From Caulochytrium protostelioides (taxonomy: Eukaryota; Chytridiomycota; Caulochytriomycetes; Caulochytriales; Caulochytriaceae), in NCBI GenBank assembly GCA_003615045.1, contig ML014126.1, forward strand, positions 1-64,000: a stretch of 64,000 bases of DNA, written 5' to 3'. The position numbers were made by a program, and so were the translations under genes. Below the pieces are notes generated by a model. It saw only the letters and a program-made list of their open reading frames with translations, searched no databases and was not told the DNA's origin. Positions 48,674 through 59,700 of the stretch are shown here, one piece after another (position 1 is the stretch's first letter; every line of letters starts with the position of its first letter).

Positions 48674-49978
48674 ATGGCGACGCCCCCGGCTGACCTCCGG
48701 CCCCAGGAGGCGGCGCAGAGGGCGGCCGCGTCCGCTCCGAGCCTCGATGGACGCGACGCGCCGCCGCAGCCGCGGCCGCGCAAGTCGAGTCTGGCGCCGA
48801 CGCTGGCCGACGACGTGGCGCTCCTGCGCGACGAGAACCAGCGGCTCCGCGCGACGCTGCAGACGTTCCAGTCGCGCGCGCTGTGGGCGCTCGCGGAAGT
48901 CGCGGTCCTACGCGAGAAGCACGAGCGGCGGCGCCGGCGGCGGCACGCGCAGCGTTCGCACGACCGCCGCCCGCCGTCGCCGCGCGCCCGGGGCTCGCGC
49001 CACCGTGCGGCGTCGTCCGCCGCGGCCTCGCCCGCGTCCGCCACGAGCGCCGCCGCCCGCCTCGCCCGCCGCCAGACGACCGCCAACCACGCGCCTCCGC
49101 CGGCGCCGGCGTCCGAAGGTGCCGCGGGCGCGCGGGAGCCGCCGACCGACGGCAGCGACGCCGAGTCACTCGTGCCGCCGGCCACGCGAGACGGCGACCG
49201 CGGCGGCGGCGGCGGCAGCGGCGGCGGGGACGCGCTCGCCGCGCTGCTGTCGCTGCCGGGCGTCCCCACGGGCCCGACAGACGCCGCGGTGCCGGCGCCT
49301 CCGACGCTGCCGTCGCTCCCCGAACTGCTGGAGGCGATGCTCGCGTTCCGGCGGACGCTGGCATCGCTCCGCGCCGCGGCCCTAGACCCCGCCGCTGGCC
49401 CGCCGGCCGGGGTCGCGGAGCACGTGCCGACGAGCGCCTCGACGATCGTGCCCCCGGCGGGGCCGGCCGACCCCCCATCCGCCGCCGCCGCCGCCGCCGT
49501 CGTCGTCGTCGCGCCACCCGCTGGATGCGTCAACTGCGCCGGGTACCGCGGCGCGTGCCGCGACCACCTGCTGGCCCTGCATGCCGCGTTCCAGGGCGCC
49601 GTCTTCGAGAAGAACGACGTCGCTTTAATGGAGCAGATGGCGGTCGCGGACACGGCGGCGCTCAGCACGGACCGGGAGGCCGCGATCCAGGCGCTGCTGG
49701 CGTCGTTCCTGGACGTGGCGCTGACGGCGTCGAAGCGCGTCGCCGCCGCGGGCGTCGCGGCGCACCGGCGCGCGGAGCACGGCGAGCGCGAGCGCGAGGC
49801 GAGCCTGGCACGCCTTGCCGAGCAGCTGCAGCGCGAGGCGGGCCGTGTCCGCGAGCTCGAAGCGCGCCTCGGCGACCGCGCGCCGCCGCGGCGAGCCTCC
49901 GCGACCAGCGCCCGTGGCGAGGATCGAGGCGATGCGCGCGACGCGCCGAGGCCCTCGACGGCACCGCGTCCCGCGTGA
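48674..49978 (+). CDS. Unknown coiled-coil protein
   Basis: 434 residues with no recognised domain. Two helical segments stand out. One at about 45-85 (LADDVALLRDENQRLRATLQ, then ALAEVAVLREKHERRRRRR) has leucine-zipper-like spacing ending in a basic patch. One at about 350-400 (EREREASLARLAEQLQREAG, RVRELEARLGD) is a long polar helix. In between are Arg/Ser/Ala-rich and Gly-rich disordered parts, a leucine-rich helix near 230 (LPELLEAMLAFRRTLASL) and a small CVNCAGYRGAC cysteine cluster near 286, perhaps a metal site. Upstream of the DUF1308 gene on the same strand with 415 bases between. It may act as a scaffold (inference). Competing frames exist over the same DNA, so this is moderate confidence. 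Confidence 0.5.
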   Translation: MATPPADLRPQEAAQRAAASAPSLDGRDAPPQPRPRKSSLAPTLADDVALLRDENQRLRATLQTFQSRALWALAEVAVLREKHERRRRRRHAQRSHDRRPPSPRARGSRHRAASSAAASPASATSAAARLARRQTTANHAPPPAPASEGAAGAREPPTDGSDAESLVPPATRDGDRGGGGGSGGGDALAALLSLPGVPTGPTDAAVPAPPTLPSLPELLEAMLAFRRTLASLRAAALDPAAGPPAGVAEHVPTSASTIVPPAGPADPPSAAAAAAVVVVAPPAGCVNCAGYRGACRDHLLALHAAFQGAVFEKNDVALMEQMAVADTAALSTDREAAIQALLASFLDVALTASKRVAAAGVAAHRRAEHGEREREASLARLAEQLQREAGRVRELEARLGDRAPPRRASATSARGEDRGDARDAPRPSTAPRPA

Positions 49979-50393
49979 TCGCCCGCGCCACGTGGCGGGA
50001 GCCCGAATAACGGGTCCTATGGCGCAGCCGCCGCGCGCGGAAGGCGCCGTGCTGGTGAGGGGCGCGTCGCGCCATGATGTGGCGGAGCCGCCGTCGTGGC
50101 CGCGTGCGCGCATGTCCGGGCGATGATCCGTCCTCCACCCAGCGCCGCGGTCGCCAGGACGACGGCAACGGCGCGCGTGGGGTTCCATGAACGGGTCGTG
50201 GTGATGGCCGGCCGCGGCGCGACGTGGCGGCGCAGCGACCCGCGGCCGTCGCTGACGGTCGCTCGCCGCCACGCGGCGTTTCGGGCGACTCCGATCGTCG
50301 ACGCGCCGCCTCTCCGCTCCCCTCTGACGGCGCGCGGGTCCTGCGACGCCCACCCACGGTCCCGGCGGTGCCATACGGCTGCTGCGTCACGTC
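49979..50393. other. Spacer before the DUF1308 gene
   Basis: GC-rich and Arg-biased in all frames; no gene seen. Confidence 0.5.
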
Positions 50394-51949
50394 ATGACGG
50401 CGCCGCCCGGCGCCGAGGGCGACGATCGCGCGGACGACTTCCCGCCGCCGCCAACGCACCCGGCCCGCGGCGCCGCGTGCTACGCGCATGGCGCCGAGGC
50501 CGTCGCGGCCCTGACGGCCGCCGTCGCACGGCTCGTCCGGCTGCGCCATCTCGCCGACGTCCTCCTCCGCCGCATCGACGCGACACTCGCCACGTCGCCC
50601 GCGGCCGAGGCGCTCACGGCCGAGGCGCCCACGGCCGATCCCACGGCGGGCGACGCGGCCGCCGGCGATCCCGCGGCCAAGCGCCGCACGGCCGGCTGGA
50701 GCCGTCTACGGTCCCGCATCGCCGCCGAGCACAGCTTCCTCGCGCAGCTCCTCAGCCCCGTCGAGGCCCCGGCGCTCCTACTGCGCCACGACGGCGAGAG
50801 CGACGCCGCGGCGGCCGCGGCCGTAGCGGCGACCGTCTCAGCGACGCAGATCGAGGCGCTGCGCGTCGCCGCGGCCTCGACCAATCTCGTGTACCACGCC
50901 GCCCTCGTGCGGCTTGCGGGGTGCACGCCGGGACTCGTCGACTGCCTGATGCCGGTCGCGCGGCCGCCGCCGGGGGACGACAACTCGCCCGCCCGCGCCT
51001 CCGTCGCGGCGGCGCCGCCGACCCCGCCGAGAAAACTGCCCGCGCTGGTCGTGGACCTCGTCGGCCACGGCGGCCACACGTGGTACAAGCTGCAGCTCGT
51101 TCCATGGAAACCCGCCCCGCTGGCCGCGACATCGAGCCGCCTGCGGCCGCCGCCGGCGTGGTCGCTGCTCCAGCAGGCTGCGCAGCACCCGCAGCACCGC
51201 CTGCAGGGCCGAGCGCCGTGGCTGGTGCTGTGTCGCGTGAGTCTCGATCTGGACCGTCTGCTCTTGGACGATACGGTGACGGGGCTCCTCGACCTGCCGA
51301 GGCGGCTGCGCGAGGCGGAGGCGCACGGCGACGGGATGGCGGCGCAGCTCGATGCCATGGACGGCGTTTCGCCCACGATCCCCGACGGCAGAGACGACGA
51401 TGATGCACCGCATGAGCGCGACGGCAGCCAGTACGGCAGCATCCAGTACGGCGTCGTCGGACCTATCCTCCCGCAGTACCAGCAGCGCTGCCCGCCGGTG
51501 GCCACGCCATGGACCTACCTGCTGGACGTGACGGCGCTGCTCATGCTCGTGGCCGAAACGTGCCACCGCCCGCTGCACACGGTCCCGGGCCTCGCGGCCA
51601 TTCCGCTGCCCGGCGCGCTGATCGCCCAGATCGCCGACGAGGCCGGGCCGGCGGCCGCGGCCGTGCCGCGCGGCGGCTCGGGCGGACCGGGTGGCGGGCC
51701 GGCGCTCGCGCGGCTGACGGCGCAGCTCCTCGAGCACGAGCGGTGGGCGACGCCGGCGCGGCGGCCGTGCGCTGCCTGCGCCGGCCCGCCCTCGTGCTGC
51801 CGGTGCCCGCGGCGCGGCCGCCAGTTCCTCACGACCGCCTCGGCCGTCCGCTCCTTCGTCACGATCCTGCAGACCGTCGGCGGCCCGGCGGAGGTTCAGC
51901 GCGCGGAAGCGCTCTTTGGGCCGGGCCTCCTGTTGCCGGTCGGGACGCT

Positions 51950-51980
<31 letters not shown>

Positions 51981-52553
51981 ACGGCGACGGACGGTTGGAT
52001 CGCGCACGTCGTGGTGGTGCCGGACGCGCCGTCGGCGCGGTTCCAGGCCCTCATTGCGCGGCAGCAGGACCGCCTGTCGACGGCGGCTGCGGGGGCGTCG
52101 GATCCTCTGGCGCGGCCGTCCAAACGGCCCAAGCGCTGCGCGGACCCGGCGCGGCCGATGCCGCCGCCCAAGATGTCGCTCGCGACGCTGACGATCTGGG
52201 GCACCGCGGACCGGCACGGCGTGCCCGTCGTCTCGTCGAACGGCGCGCTTGCCCGCGCCTTCGGCGATCCGCGCGACGGGCTGCTGTCCGTGACGCCGCC
52301 CGCGGACGACGGCGCGCACGCGCCGCTCGGCCCGGCGGCCACGCTGCTGCATCCGCCGCGCAGTCTGACCGAAACGCGCTTCTGGGTGTGTCCGAAGCCG
52401 ACGGGCCCGCACGGCATGGCGGGATCGTCCGGGTCGTCCGCGGCGGCGTGGGCCACGGGGCCGGCGGCGTGGGTCGCTCCCGCCTCGGCGATTCCGGACC
52501 GCACTGACGCGCGCCGACCCGGGGAAGACGCCGGCGTGTTCGGGGAAAGTTGA
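50394..52553 (+). CDS. DUF1308 / UPF0415 family protein (C7orf25-like)
   Basis: 719 residues. Family hallmarks in order: an N-terminal helical region with WSRLRSRIAAEHSFLAQLL (about 102-120), the strongly conserved block LVVDLVGHGGHTWYKL (about 218-233, like LVVDIVADHGHTWVKV in the animal protein), LLDVTALLMLVAET (about 378), and the C-terminal part with FLTTASAVRSFVTILQTVGG (about 478-500). Function of the family is unproven; the LLDVTALLMLV strand and later acidic residues are reminiscent of a PIN-like nuclease core (inference). The protein is longer than the animal one (about 420) because of Ala/Pro-rich insertions and a disordered C-terminus. A CAACAGPPSCCRCPRRGR cysteine cluster near 460 may bind metal. 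Confidence 0.75.
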
Positions 52554-52698
52554 CGATTGATTCTGACCTCAATTACGCGTTATAAAAATTACTAATCCGA
52601 CGAGTGCCACCGCCGAGGCCCCCCGACGCGGGAGCGACGACCCCCCAACGAGGGGGGTCCCGTCGCGCCCGCGGGCGATGGGAGAGCGTGATGGGGGT

Positions 52699-54005
52699 TT
52701 ACTTGTGGCGACGCGACTCGGCGATGACGGCCTGCATCTGCTCAATCTTGCGCTTGGAGCGCTGGAAGGTGCCGAGACGCTTCTTGCAGAACTTCTTGGC
52801 GCGCTTGTCGCGGGAGTTCTTGAGCAGCTCGATGAGGCGGCGCTCGTACGGGGCGAAGCCAGCCACCTCCTGGATCAGGTCACGGATGAAGGTGGTGCGC
52901 TTGGTGGCCATCTAATCACGCGCAACAGGCAAGGGGCATCAGAAAAAAAGGACAGTGAGTGACACGGAGCAATATTCGATGGACACTGGGCTGGGCATGA
53001 GTGCATCCGCCCGGACCAGCACCATCACCATCGCCCCCATGAGCTCGGTCGCGACGGCAGGCCACCGCAGAAGCGATGGCAACGAGCAACAAGCACCGCC
53101 GTCCGCTTCAGCAGATCCCCCAGCCAGGCTGCCAAGCGAGCCGGATGGCACGGAAGCGCTATGCTGAGAGCGACCGCATGAGCAGCCGACGTGGTGATTG
53201 GGCACGGGCGGTGCGAAACGACCGCGTGACGCCTGCATCATGCGCTTGCGGAGGGGGCTGATGACGGCTCGCGAGGCTTGGACCGGCTTTCGCGACGGCA
53301 GCGTGGGGATGATGGCGAACGGTGCCCGACGCTCGGCCGACGTTTCGGCCCTGGCCGCGCCCACCGCGTCCTCCTGTTCCGCTTTTGCCAGGCGCGAGCA
53401 CGACCGTGAGCCGCCGCGGCGTCGGCTCAACATGAACGGGCATCGATGATGCTCACCGCTGGCCGCATCACCGTTGGGATCCGCTCGTTGAGCTAACGCG
53501 GGTCGCGCGCGACAGAGAGCTTGCTGACGAGCGGACCCAGCGCGACCCGCCGTCGGCGGGACCGGAACGGCCGTGGCCACGCAGCGTGGCGCTCCCCGGA
53601 GCGAAGGCCCATGTCGACGCCGTGTCGGTGGTCCACCCAGGGAGACGAACGGCATGCCGGATCCAGCCAGGCGCGAGCGAGCCAGGGATGGACGAGCAGC
53701 GAGACGGGTTTTGGCATGCAGCAGACGACGCTGGGGTGGGGGGCGGCCAGGGGGTCCGAATCGGGGCGCGGACGGGAGCGACCGAGAGGGCTTCAGGTGG
53801 CCGGGCGGTGCGGTATGAATGGACGGCGCCGGTCGCTGCTCATGCGACGAGGCGAACAGGCGCCCGCGTCCACGCACGTCCGACTTACGTTAATCTTGTC
53901 GGCATGGCGCTTGACCAGCTCAAGGCGCGTGGTCTTGTGACCACGGGCCTTGCCAACGACGGTGCCGTTGCGCTTGGAAGTCTGGGTGACGACGGTGAGA
54001 GCCAT
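52699..54005 (-). CDS. RPL36: Large ribosomal subunit protein eL36
   Basis: Component of the 60S ribosomal subunit. Exon 1 is 54005-53889 (39 codons) and exon 2 is 52911-52699 (70 codons plus stop), giving 109 residues against about 105 in human. The donor is GTAAGT right after the Asn codon at 53889; the acceptor GTGATTAG sits just before the ATG at 52911, which is an internal Met codon of the joined reading frame. With this splice the spacing from GHKTTR (exon 1) to [18 protein letters not shown] (exon 2) equals that of other L36 proteins exactly. The C-terminal half ([30 protein letters not shown]) is typical. The N-terminal 20 residues ([18 protein letters not shown]) differ from most relatives. 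The intron is long for this window. Confidence 0.92.
52912..53888 (-). other. 977-base intron of RPL36
   Basis: Starts GTAAGT and ends GTGATTAG on the minus strand. No gene or recognisable snoRNA was found inside it. Frames on both strands are short and match nothing. Confidence 0.8.
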
Positions 54006-56753
54006 TGTGAAAGGTTCTGAGGGGTGGGGTGGTGGGAGGTCGGTCGGTCGAGCAACAGTCTGAGGAGCACGTCTCCGGCTATCAGCACCCTCCGTTTGAT
54101 CGAGTCGTGATGGCTGTAGGCCTGCTCTGCCTCCTCTGACTTCATGCATGGGAGGTATACTGGCCATTCGTCTATTTTTTTTCGTGTTTTTTTCCTGGCC
54201 GAGCATGAATGCCTCCTCTGGGGTGGAGTATACTGGCCCTGCCGCGAGGGCCTCTCCCCCCCTGTCGTCCGGGGGGGTCTCGGGGTCACCCTGGCTTCGG
54301 GGACGAGCCCCTCGAGGGCGGCGGGACGCGGAGGGCCACGAGAGCGGGGACCGCGACCGGGTCGCCCCGTCGATGCGCGTCGCCGTGGCATGGCGTGCCC
54401 GACACGTCCTGGACGCCGCACGCTGCATTCTCCGCTCCGCGTTGGCCGCCGCGGCGGCGCGATGCCGCGGCGGCGCCGGCGTGCGGCGACGCGGCCCGAC
54501 GGTCCGGTGGCCGGCCGCCGGGTCGACGCCCATCGATGCGAGGACCCGCCGTGACGCCGTGACGCCGTGCCGCCGTGCCGCCGTGTCGCGGCGCCGCGCG
54601 CGCCGGCAGGCCTCGCCGGCAGGCCTCGCGGGCCTCGCGGTGCGGCACGCCGGCGCGCGGGCAGCCGACCCGGACGAGAGGGTCCCTCGGCGCTCGCCGC
54701 GTCGGAGGCGTCCCCCCGGCACCGAGCTGGCCGTCGCGGCCGCGTCTCCCGCGGGGGCGTTGTCCAAGCCCCGGAGGCGCAAAAAAATCAAGAAACGGCC
54801 GCCAAGCGAGCGCTCCGCAGAGACGACGGCGGCGTGGATGGATGCGTCCCGCACGTCCCCGTCGCGGCGCCCGGTGGCTTCATCGCGCACGACGGCGTCG
54901 GACGACCCGGAGGCGCGCGCCGCGCCGTCTCGGCGCCTCTCGCCCTCGCGCTCGCAGGGCCGATGCGACGCGCGCCTCGTTCGTTGCGATCATGCCGGAG
55001 GGAGTCGAGCACCAACGGCCGGGACCGGCGCATCGTCGCCGACCATGGACGGGACGACCCCCGCCAGAAGGACCGCCTCGCGGCCTCGCCCAGCCGCGCC
55101 TGGGTCTCGGGCTCGCTCGTCGGGTGACTGCCGTCGGTCTGAAGGGGTCGGGATGCCCCCCCGGCTCGGGGCCGCGTCCATCCTGGGCCGGCGGACGACG
55201 GTTCGCCTCCAGACTTCCTAAGCCAGAGCCGTACCATCGGTCCAGAAACCACGAACCGCTGTTCCAGCGACGCCTCGCGAGCCCACGCTCGTGCGACCGG
55301 TCGCGTGCGGACGTCCGAGTGATGCGAGCGTTCTCGTCGGTCTCGTCGGCCGCGTTGCTCCTCCGAGGACCGAGGCGCAGGCGCGGGCGGAGTTAGCGGC
55401 CGCCGCAAGAACGAACCAAAAAGACGGGAAAAACCGCCGAGCGCACGGGACGACGCCGTCCGTGTCGCCGGGGGCGCCGAAGGCGGGAGCGGTGCCGCGC
55501 TCGTGCCAGCGGCGCGGCGACTCCGAGGCGGCACCGCTCGGCCGCCCGGGAAGGGTATGGTCGGCGCGCCATCACGCTTCCTCGGCAACCGTCTTCGGCA
55601 ACCTTCCGCGGCGATGCGCCCAGCGGGTAAGAGCATCTCCTCTGTCCATGGCCGCGACCAGCTCGTGTCCATCTCAGCGCGAAGCCCCGCCGTGCCCACC
55701 CAGCATGCCCACAGCGCCCCGCTGAACGAGTCGCGCGTCTCCTGACGCTGGGGGGATCAGGGTCAGGGGACCCGATGGCTCCGTCCGTATCCGCGTGTCG
55801 GTGCCCACCACCTGCATGGAGCGATGGCTCGCGTCCTGTCGCGTCGTGTACGGTCCCGCCTGACCGCGGGTGGCGCTTCACCGCGATGGGGTCGTCTCGG
55901 CGGCGCTTCCGTTGGCTCGGACCCGCATGCCAGCATGAACCTCCCTTCAGAAGCCGCGGCATGGCCAGCGCTTCATCAGTCTCGATCGGCTCGCCGCGGC
56001 GCGTTTGTGGGTCCGCGGGCACCACGGATCGCTCGATGGCGCCCTAACGGCGTCCGCGGCGTCCGTATGGCGTTGGCGGCGGCCATGTCGGCGTCCGGGC
56101 GCCTGATGGCCTCGTGGCGGGCCAGCCGCGGCGATCCCGTCCGCCGTGGGGACGGGCGATGCCGTCATGCGCGGCCGCCGGCGGGGAGGGGCGGCTGTGG
56201 CTGAGTCGCGGGACGCCCGTCGGCCGCCGGCCGTGTCGCGCGGCGCGGGACCCGCGGCGCCGCCGCCGCCGGAACGGCGCCGATGGCGGCGCCGACCGCC
56301 GACCGCCGACCGCCGCGCCAGGCGGCCCTCATGGCGCCGTCACGTCCCGAGCGGTCCGTCGGCGCTGCCGAACGCCGCGCCCTCCTGCCGACGGTGCCAC
56401 GTGCCGTGGTCGCGAAAGGTTCGTCGAAGGCCGCGATGGTCCTCGTGCGCGTGGGTCCTCCGAACGATCGCCACGACCGCCGCGACCGCCACGACCGCCA
56501 CGATCGCTACGACCGCCACGATCGCATCACGCACGTCGGGCACGCCGCGTGGTCGACAGGGTCGTCGCGCGGTCTCGCCGGGTCGCCCGTGATCCTCCGC
56601 CGTCATCCGACGCCGCCGGCTCGGCTCATCGCGTCGGCGACAGCGACATCAGCGGTCATTGACCGTGACAGGGCCATCGTCTGATCCCGCGCGAGCCTGT
56701 GCCCATCCTCCGATCGGAGATCGCGCGTCCCCCGCCCTCGTTCGGCCGCGGCC
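54006..56753. other. Divergent spacer between RPL36 and the hydrolase gene
   Basis: No supported gene; long frames overlap in several phases and are Arg/Pro/Ala-rich. The first 240 bases hold the RPL36 promoter with a duplicated element. A CGACCGCCA-type repeat lies at about 56460-56530. Confidence 0.5.
54128..54238 (-). promoter_or_regulatory. Duplicated bipartite element upstream of RPL36
   Basis: Two copies of TGCCTCCTCTG followed by GGAG(G)TATACTGGCC: boxes at 54128-54138 and 54151-54165, and again at 54210-54220 and 54225-54238. They lie 123-233 bases upstream of the RPL36 ATG. A duplicated bipartite element is a plausible ribosomal-protein promoter signal, but nothing in the window proves its role. 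Confidence 0.4.
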
Positions 56754-59700
56754 ATGGCGCCGCCGCCGTCCGGCAGCCAGCCAGGACCACCACGAGCCGC
56801 TGAACCGCCCGCCGCATCGTCAGCCTCGGCGTCAGCCTCGTCGTCGTCGTCCCGCCACAATGCGCTGCCGACCGTGGCGCAGTCACTGCGCGCGATCCTG
56901 CGATCGAATCGCGCCGCCGATACCGCCGCCGTCGCCACGACGGCAGCAGCGGGTTCGGCCGCCGCCCCCGCGGACGCGCCCATGACCGTGGACACGGACG
57001 GCGCGACCGACGGCGCGCCACAGGCCGATGCGGCCGATGCGGCGCTGCCGCCGCTCGAAACGCAGCCCGTCGTGTACCCGATGCCGCCGCCCCTGGACCC
57101 TGACGCACCGCAGCGCGATGCGGATCCGCTGCGGGCCGCAGCGTCGGCGACGCCCATGGACGTCGATCCGCCCGGTCGGCCGGCCAGCGCGGACGCCCCG
57201 CCGATCCCGGGCGTGCCGCAGGCGGCGGCGCCTTCCTCCGCCGCGGAGCCGTCGCCGACGGCGCCGACGGTCCCGCCCGACCGGACACTCTTGCTCTTCG
57301 TCCACGGCTTTCTCGGGAGCGAAGCCTCGTTCGACGCGTTCCCGACCGATCTGCTGACCCACTGTACCGCCGTGCTCCGGCTGCCCCCGGCCGCCCTGGA
57401 TGCGCAGGTGCTGCCGCGCTTCAGCACGAGCGGCGACTACCAGAACGCCGTGACGCAGCTGCTCCAATGGCTGTGCACGCATGCCCACAGCGGCAACTAC
57501 GCCCGCGTCATCCTGCTCGGGCACAGTATGGGCGGCCTCGTCGCCCTCGATGCGTGGCGCCAAGCCCACCCGGTCGTCGACCACCTCGTCGACACCCACG
57601 ATCGCATCCTCAGCGATCAGCTCGCGGAAGCCGTGGGCGACGGCACCGCCTGGCGCCACAAGAGCCAGGCGTTCACGGAAACCGACACGTCAACGCCTGC
57701 GGCTGTTGCCGCGGCAGTGGCCGGTGGCGCCGACCCGGCCGCCGGCCAGGCGGATCCCCCCGAGCGGGTGCCCGGCGCGCCGTCCACCGCCTCGCCGAAG
57801 CCGCCGGGCCTGTCGACCCACTCGCCGCGCGCCGGGTCGTGGCGCTCGTGGCTGCCGGGATCGCGGTCGTCGCCGGCCCTCGCCGTCGCGCCCTCCGCCG
57901 CCCGATCACCCTTCGCCGCCGACGGCCTCGCCGGCCAGCGCGACGACGCCGTGGCGCCGCCCGGCGCCCCGCTGCTCGCGCCGGCGCCGCAGTCGGCCGC
58001 GTCGGCCGCGGCCTCACCCGCCTCGCGGCTCTCACCGCGACTCAGCCCGCGGGCCCTGCTCCAGAAGCCGAAGTCCCCGCACGCGCCGGTGCTGACGCCG
58101 ATGCCGGAGGACGTGCCGATCGTGGCCGTGTTCGCGTTCGACTCGCCGTTCTTCGGCGTCGCGGCCGGCCACGTGTCGCGCGCGGCCCGCGACCGCGCCC
58201 GCGCCGCCATGGCCAACGTCGCCGGCGCGCTCTCGGGCGTCGCGCAGGACACCGTGGCGAACGCCAGCGCCGTCGCCGGCGCCGTCCTCCACGGCGTCGC
58301 GCGGCTCACGCCGGTCCCGAGCCGCGGCCTCTGGCGCGCCACGTCGTCGCTGACAGCGCCGGGCGACGCGACGTCCGCCGCGGCGACCACGACGACGGTG
58401 ACCGTCACGGCCGAAGCGGCGGAGGCGGCCGCCGCGCAAGAGACGGCGGACCACGCGGTCCTCCAGATGATGCTCGGCGACATCCCGGGCACGCTGGTCC
58501 CGGTGCCCCGCGGGACGCCGCCGACGCCGACGCCAGCGGCGGCCGCAGCGGCGGCCGCCGCAACCGCCGCAGCGCGGCCCACCGTCGAGGCGCCGGCGGG
58601 CCGCGTCACGGCAGCGTCCGTGGCAGTGGATGACCCGCCCGCCGTCGTCGCGCCGACCCCGACCGCGGCGCCGACCCGAGCGCCTGTGGTCCCACCGCGC
58701 CCGGAAGCGCGGTTGGTGCCGCTCGCGGCCTCCAGCGTCGCCGGGGACGCGCTGACCGCCGACGAAGTGGCGGCGATGGCGGCGGCGGCCGATGCGCTGT
58801 CGCCGACGGATGCCGAGTCGTCGGCAGCGACGGCCGCCGCCGCCGCCACCGCCGTCGCAGGCGGCACGAACTGGACGCCGTACATCACGCTCGGCCTCGC
58901 GGGCGCCGCGATGGCGGCCGGCGTCTACTACTCGGGCGGGCTGGCGCTGCTGCCGTCGGCGTCGACGCTGGTCGCGCCGGGCAGCCGCGCGGCGTCCCGG
59001 GCGGCCGTGTCCTGGGCCGTCGGCGCGACGCAGAGCCACGCGCGCTTCCTCTTCCCGCTGTGGGGCGAGCGGGAGCGCGACCGCCTGCGGCGCGTCCGCG
59101 GCGCCGTCATTGCCGACGCGCTCCGCGCGTTCCGCTTCCGCGCGTTCTACACGGGCGTCAGGCACGCGCGGCCGGCGGCCCTGACGCCGGGCGCCGAGCC
59201 AAACCCTGATGCGGACCTGACGAGCGCTGCCGCAGGCCGCGCCGCGGGCCAGGCGCCGCCGCCTCCACCGCCCGCCGCGACACCCGTTCTCCGCACGTTT
59301 GTGGCGCCGCCGCCGCTGCCGACGCTGCCGCCGCCGAGCGTGGCCGCCGCGTCCGCCTCGACGCCGGCGCCCGCTCCGACGGCGGCCGCAGAACCGCCCG
59401 CCGGCCGGCGCCTCGCCGCCGCCTCCGCCGCCGCGCTGCACGCGGCGTTCGAGATGGTGCCCGCCGCGTTTGCGGACGAGATCGCGGCGCACACGGGGTT
59501 GTTCGCGCGCGACCCGGACGCGGCCCATTACGATGCGCTCCTCGACCGCGTCGGCCGCGAGGTCGCGGCGCTCGTCCGCGGCGCGGGCGGCCGCGCGTCC
59601 ACGGGCCGGCGCTCGACGGCCGCGTCGGCCGCGTCGGTCGCGTCGCGGCAGCGCGCACCGGCGGCCGAAGGCCTGCTCGGCGAGGGCCCGCGCGACCGCG

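Noticed and set aside
53793-55699. Long frames on both strands upstream of RPL36
   Set aside because: Same composition artefact. Only the RPL36 first exon inside the minus-strand frame has homology.
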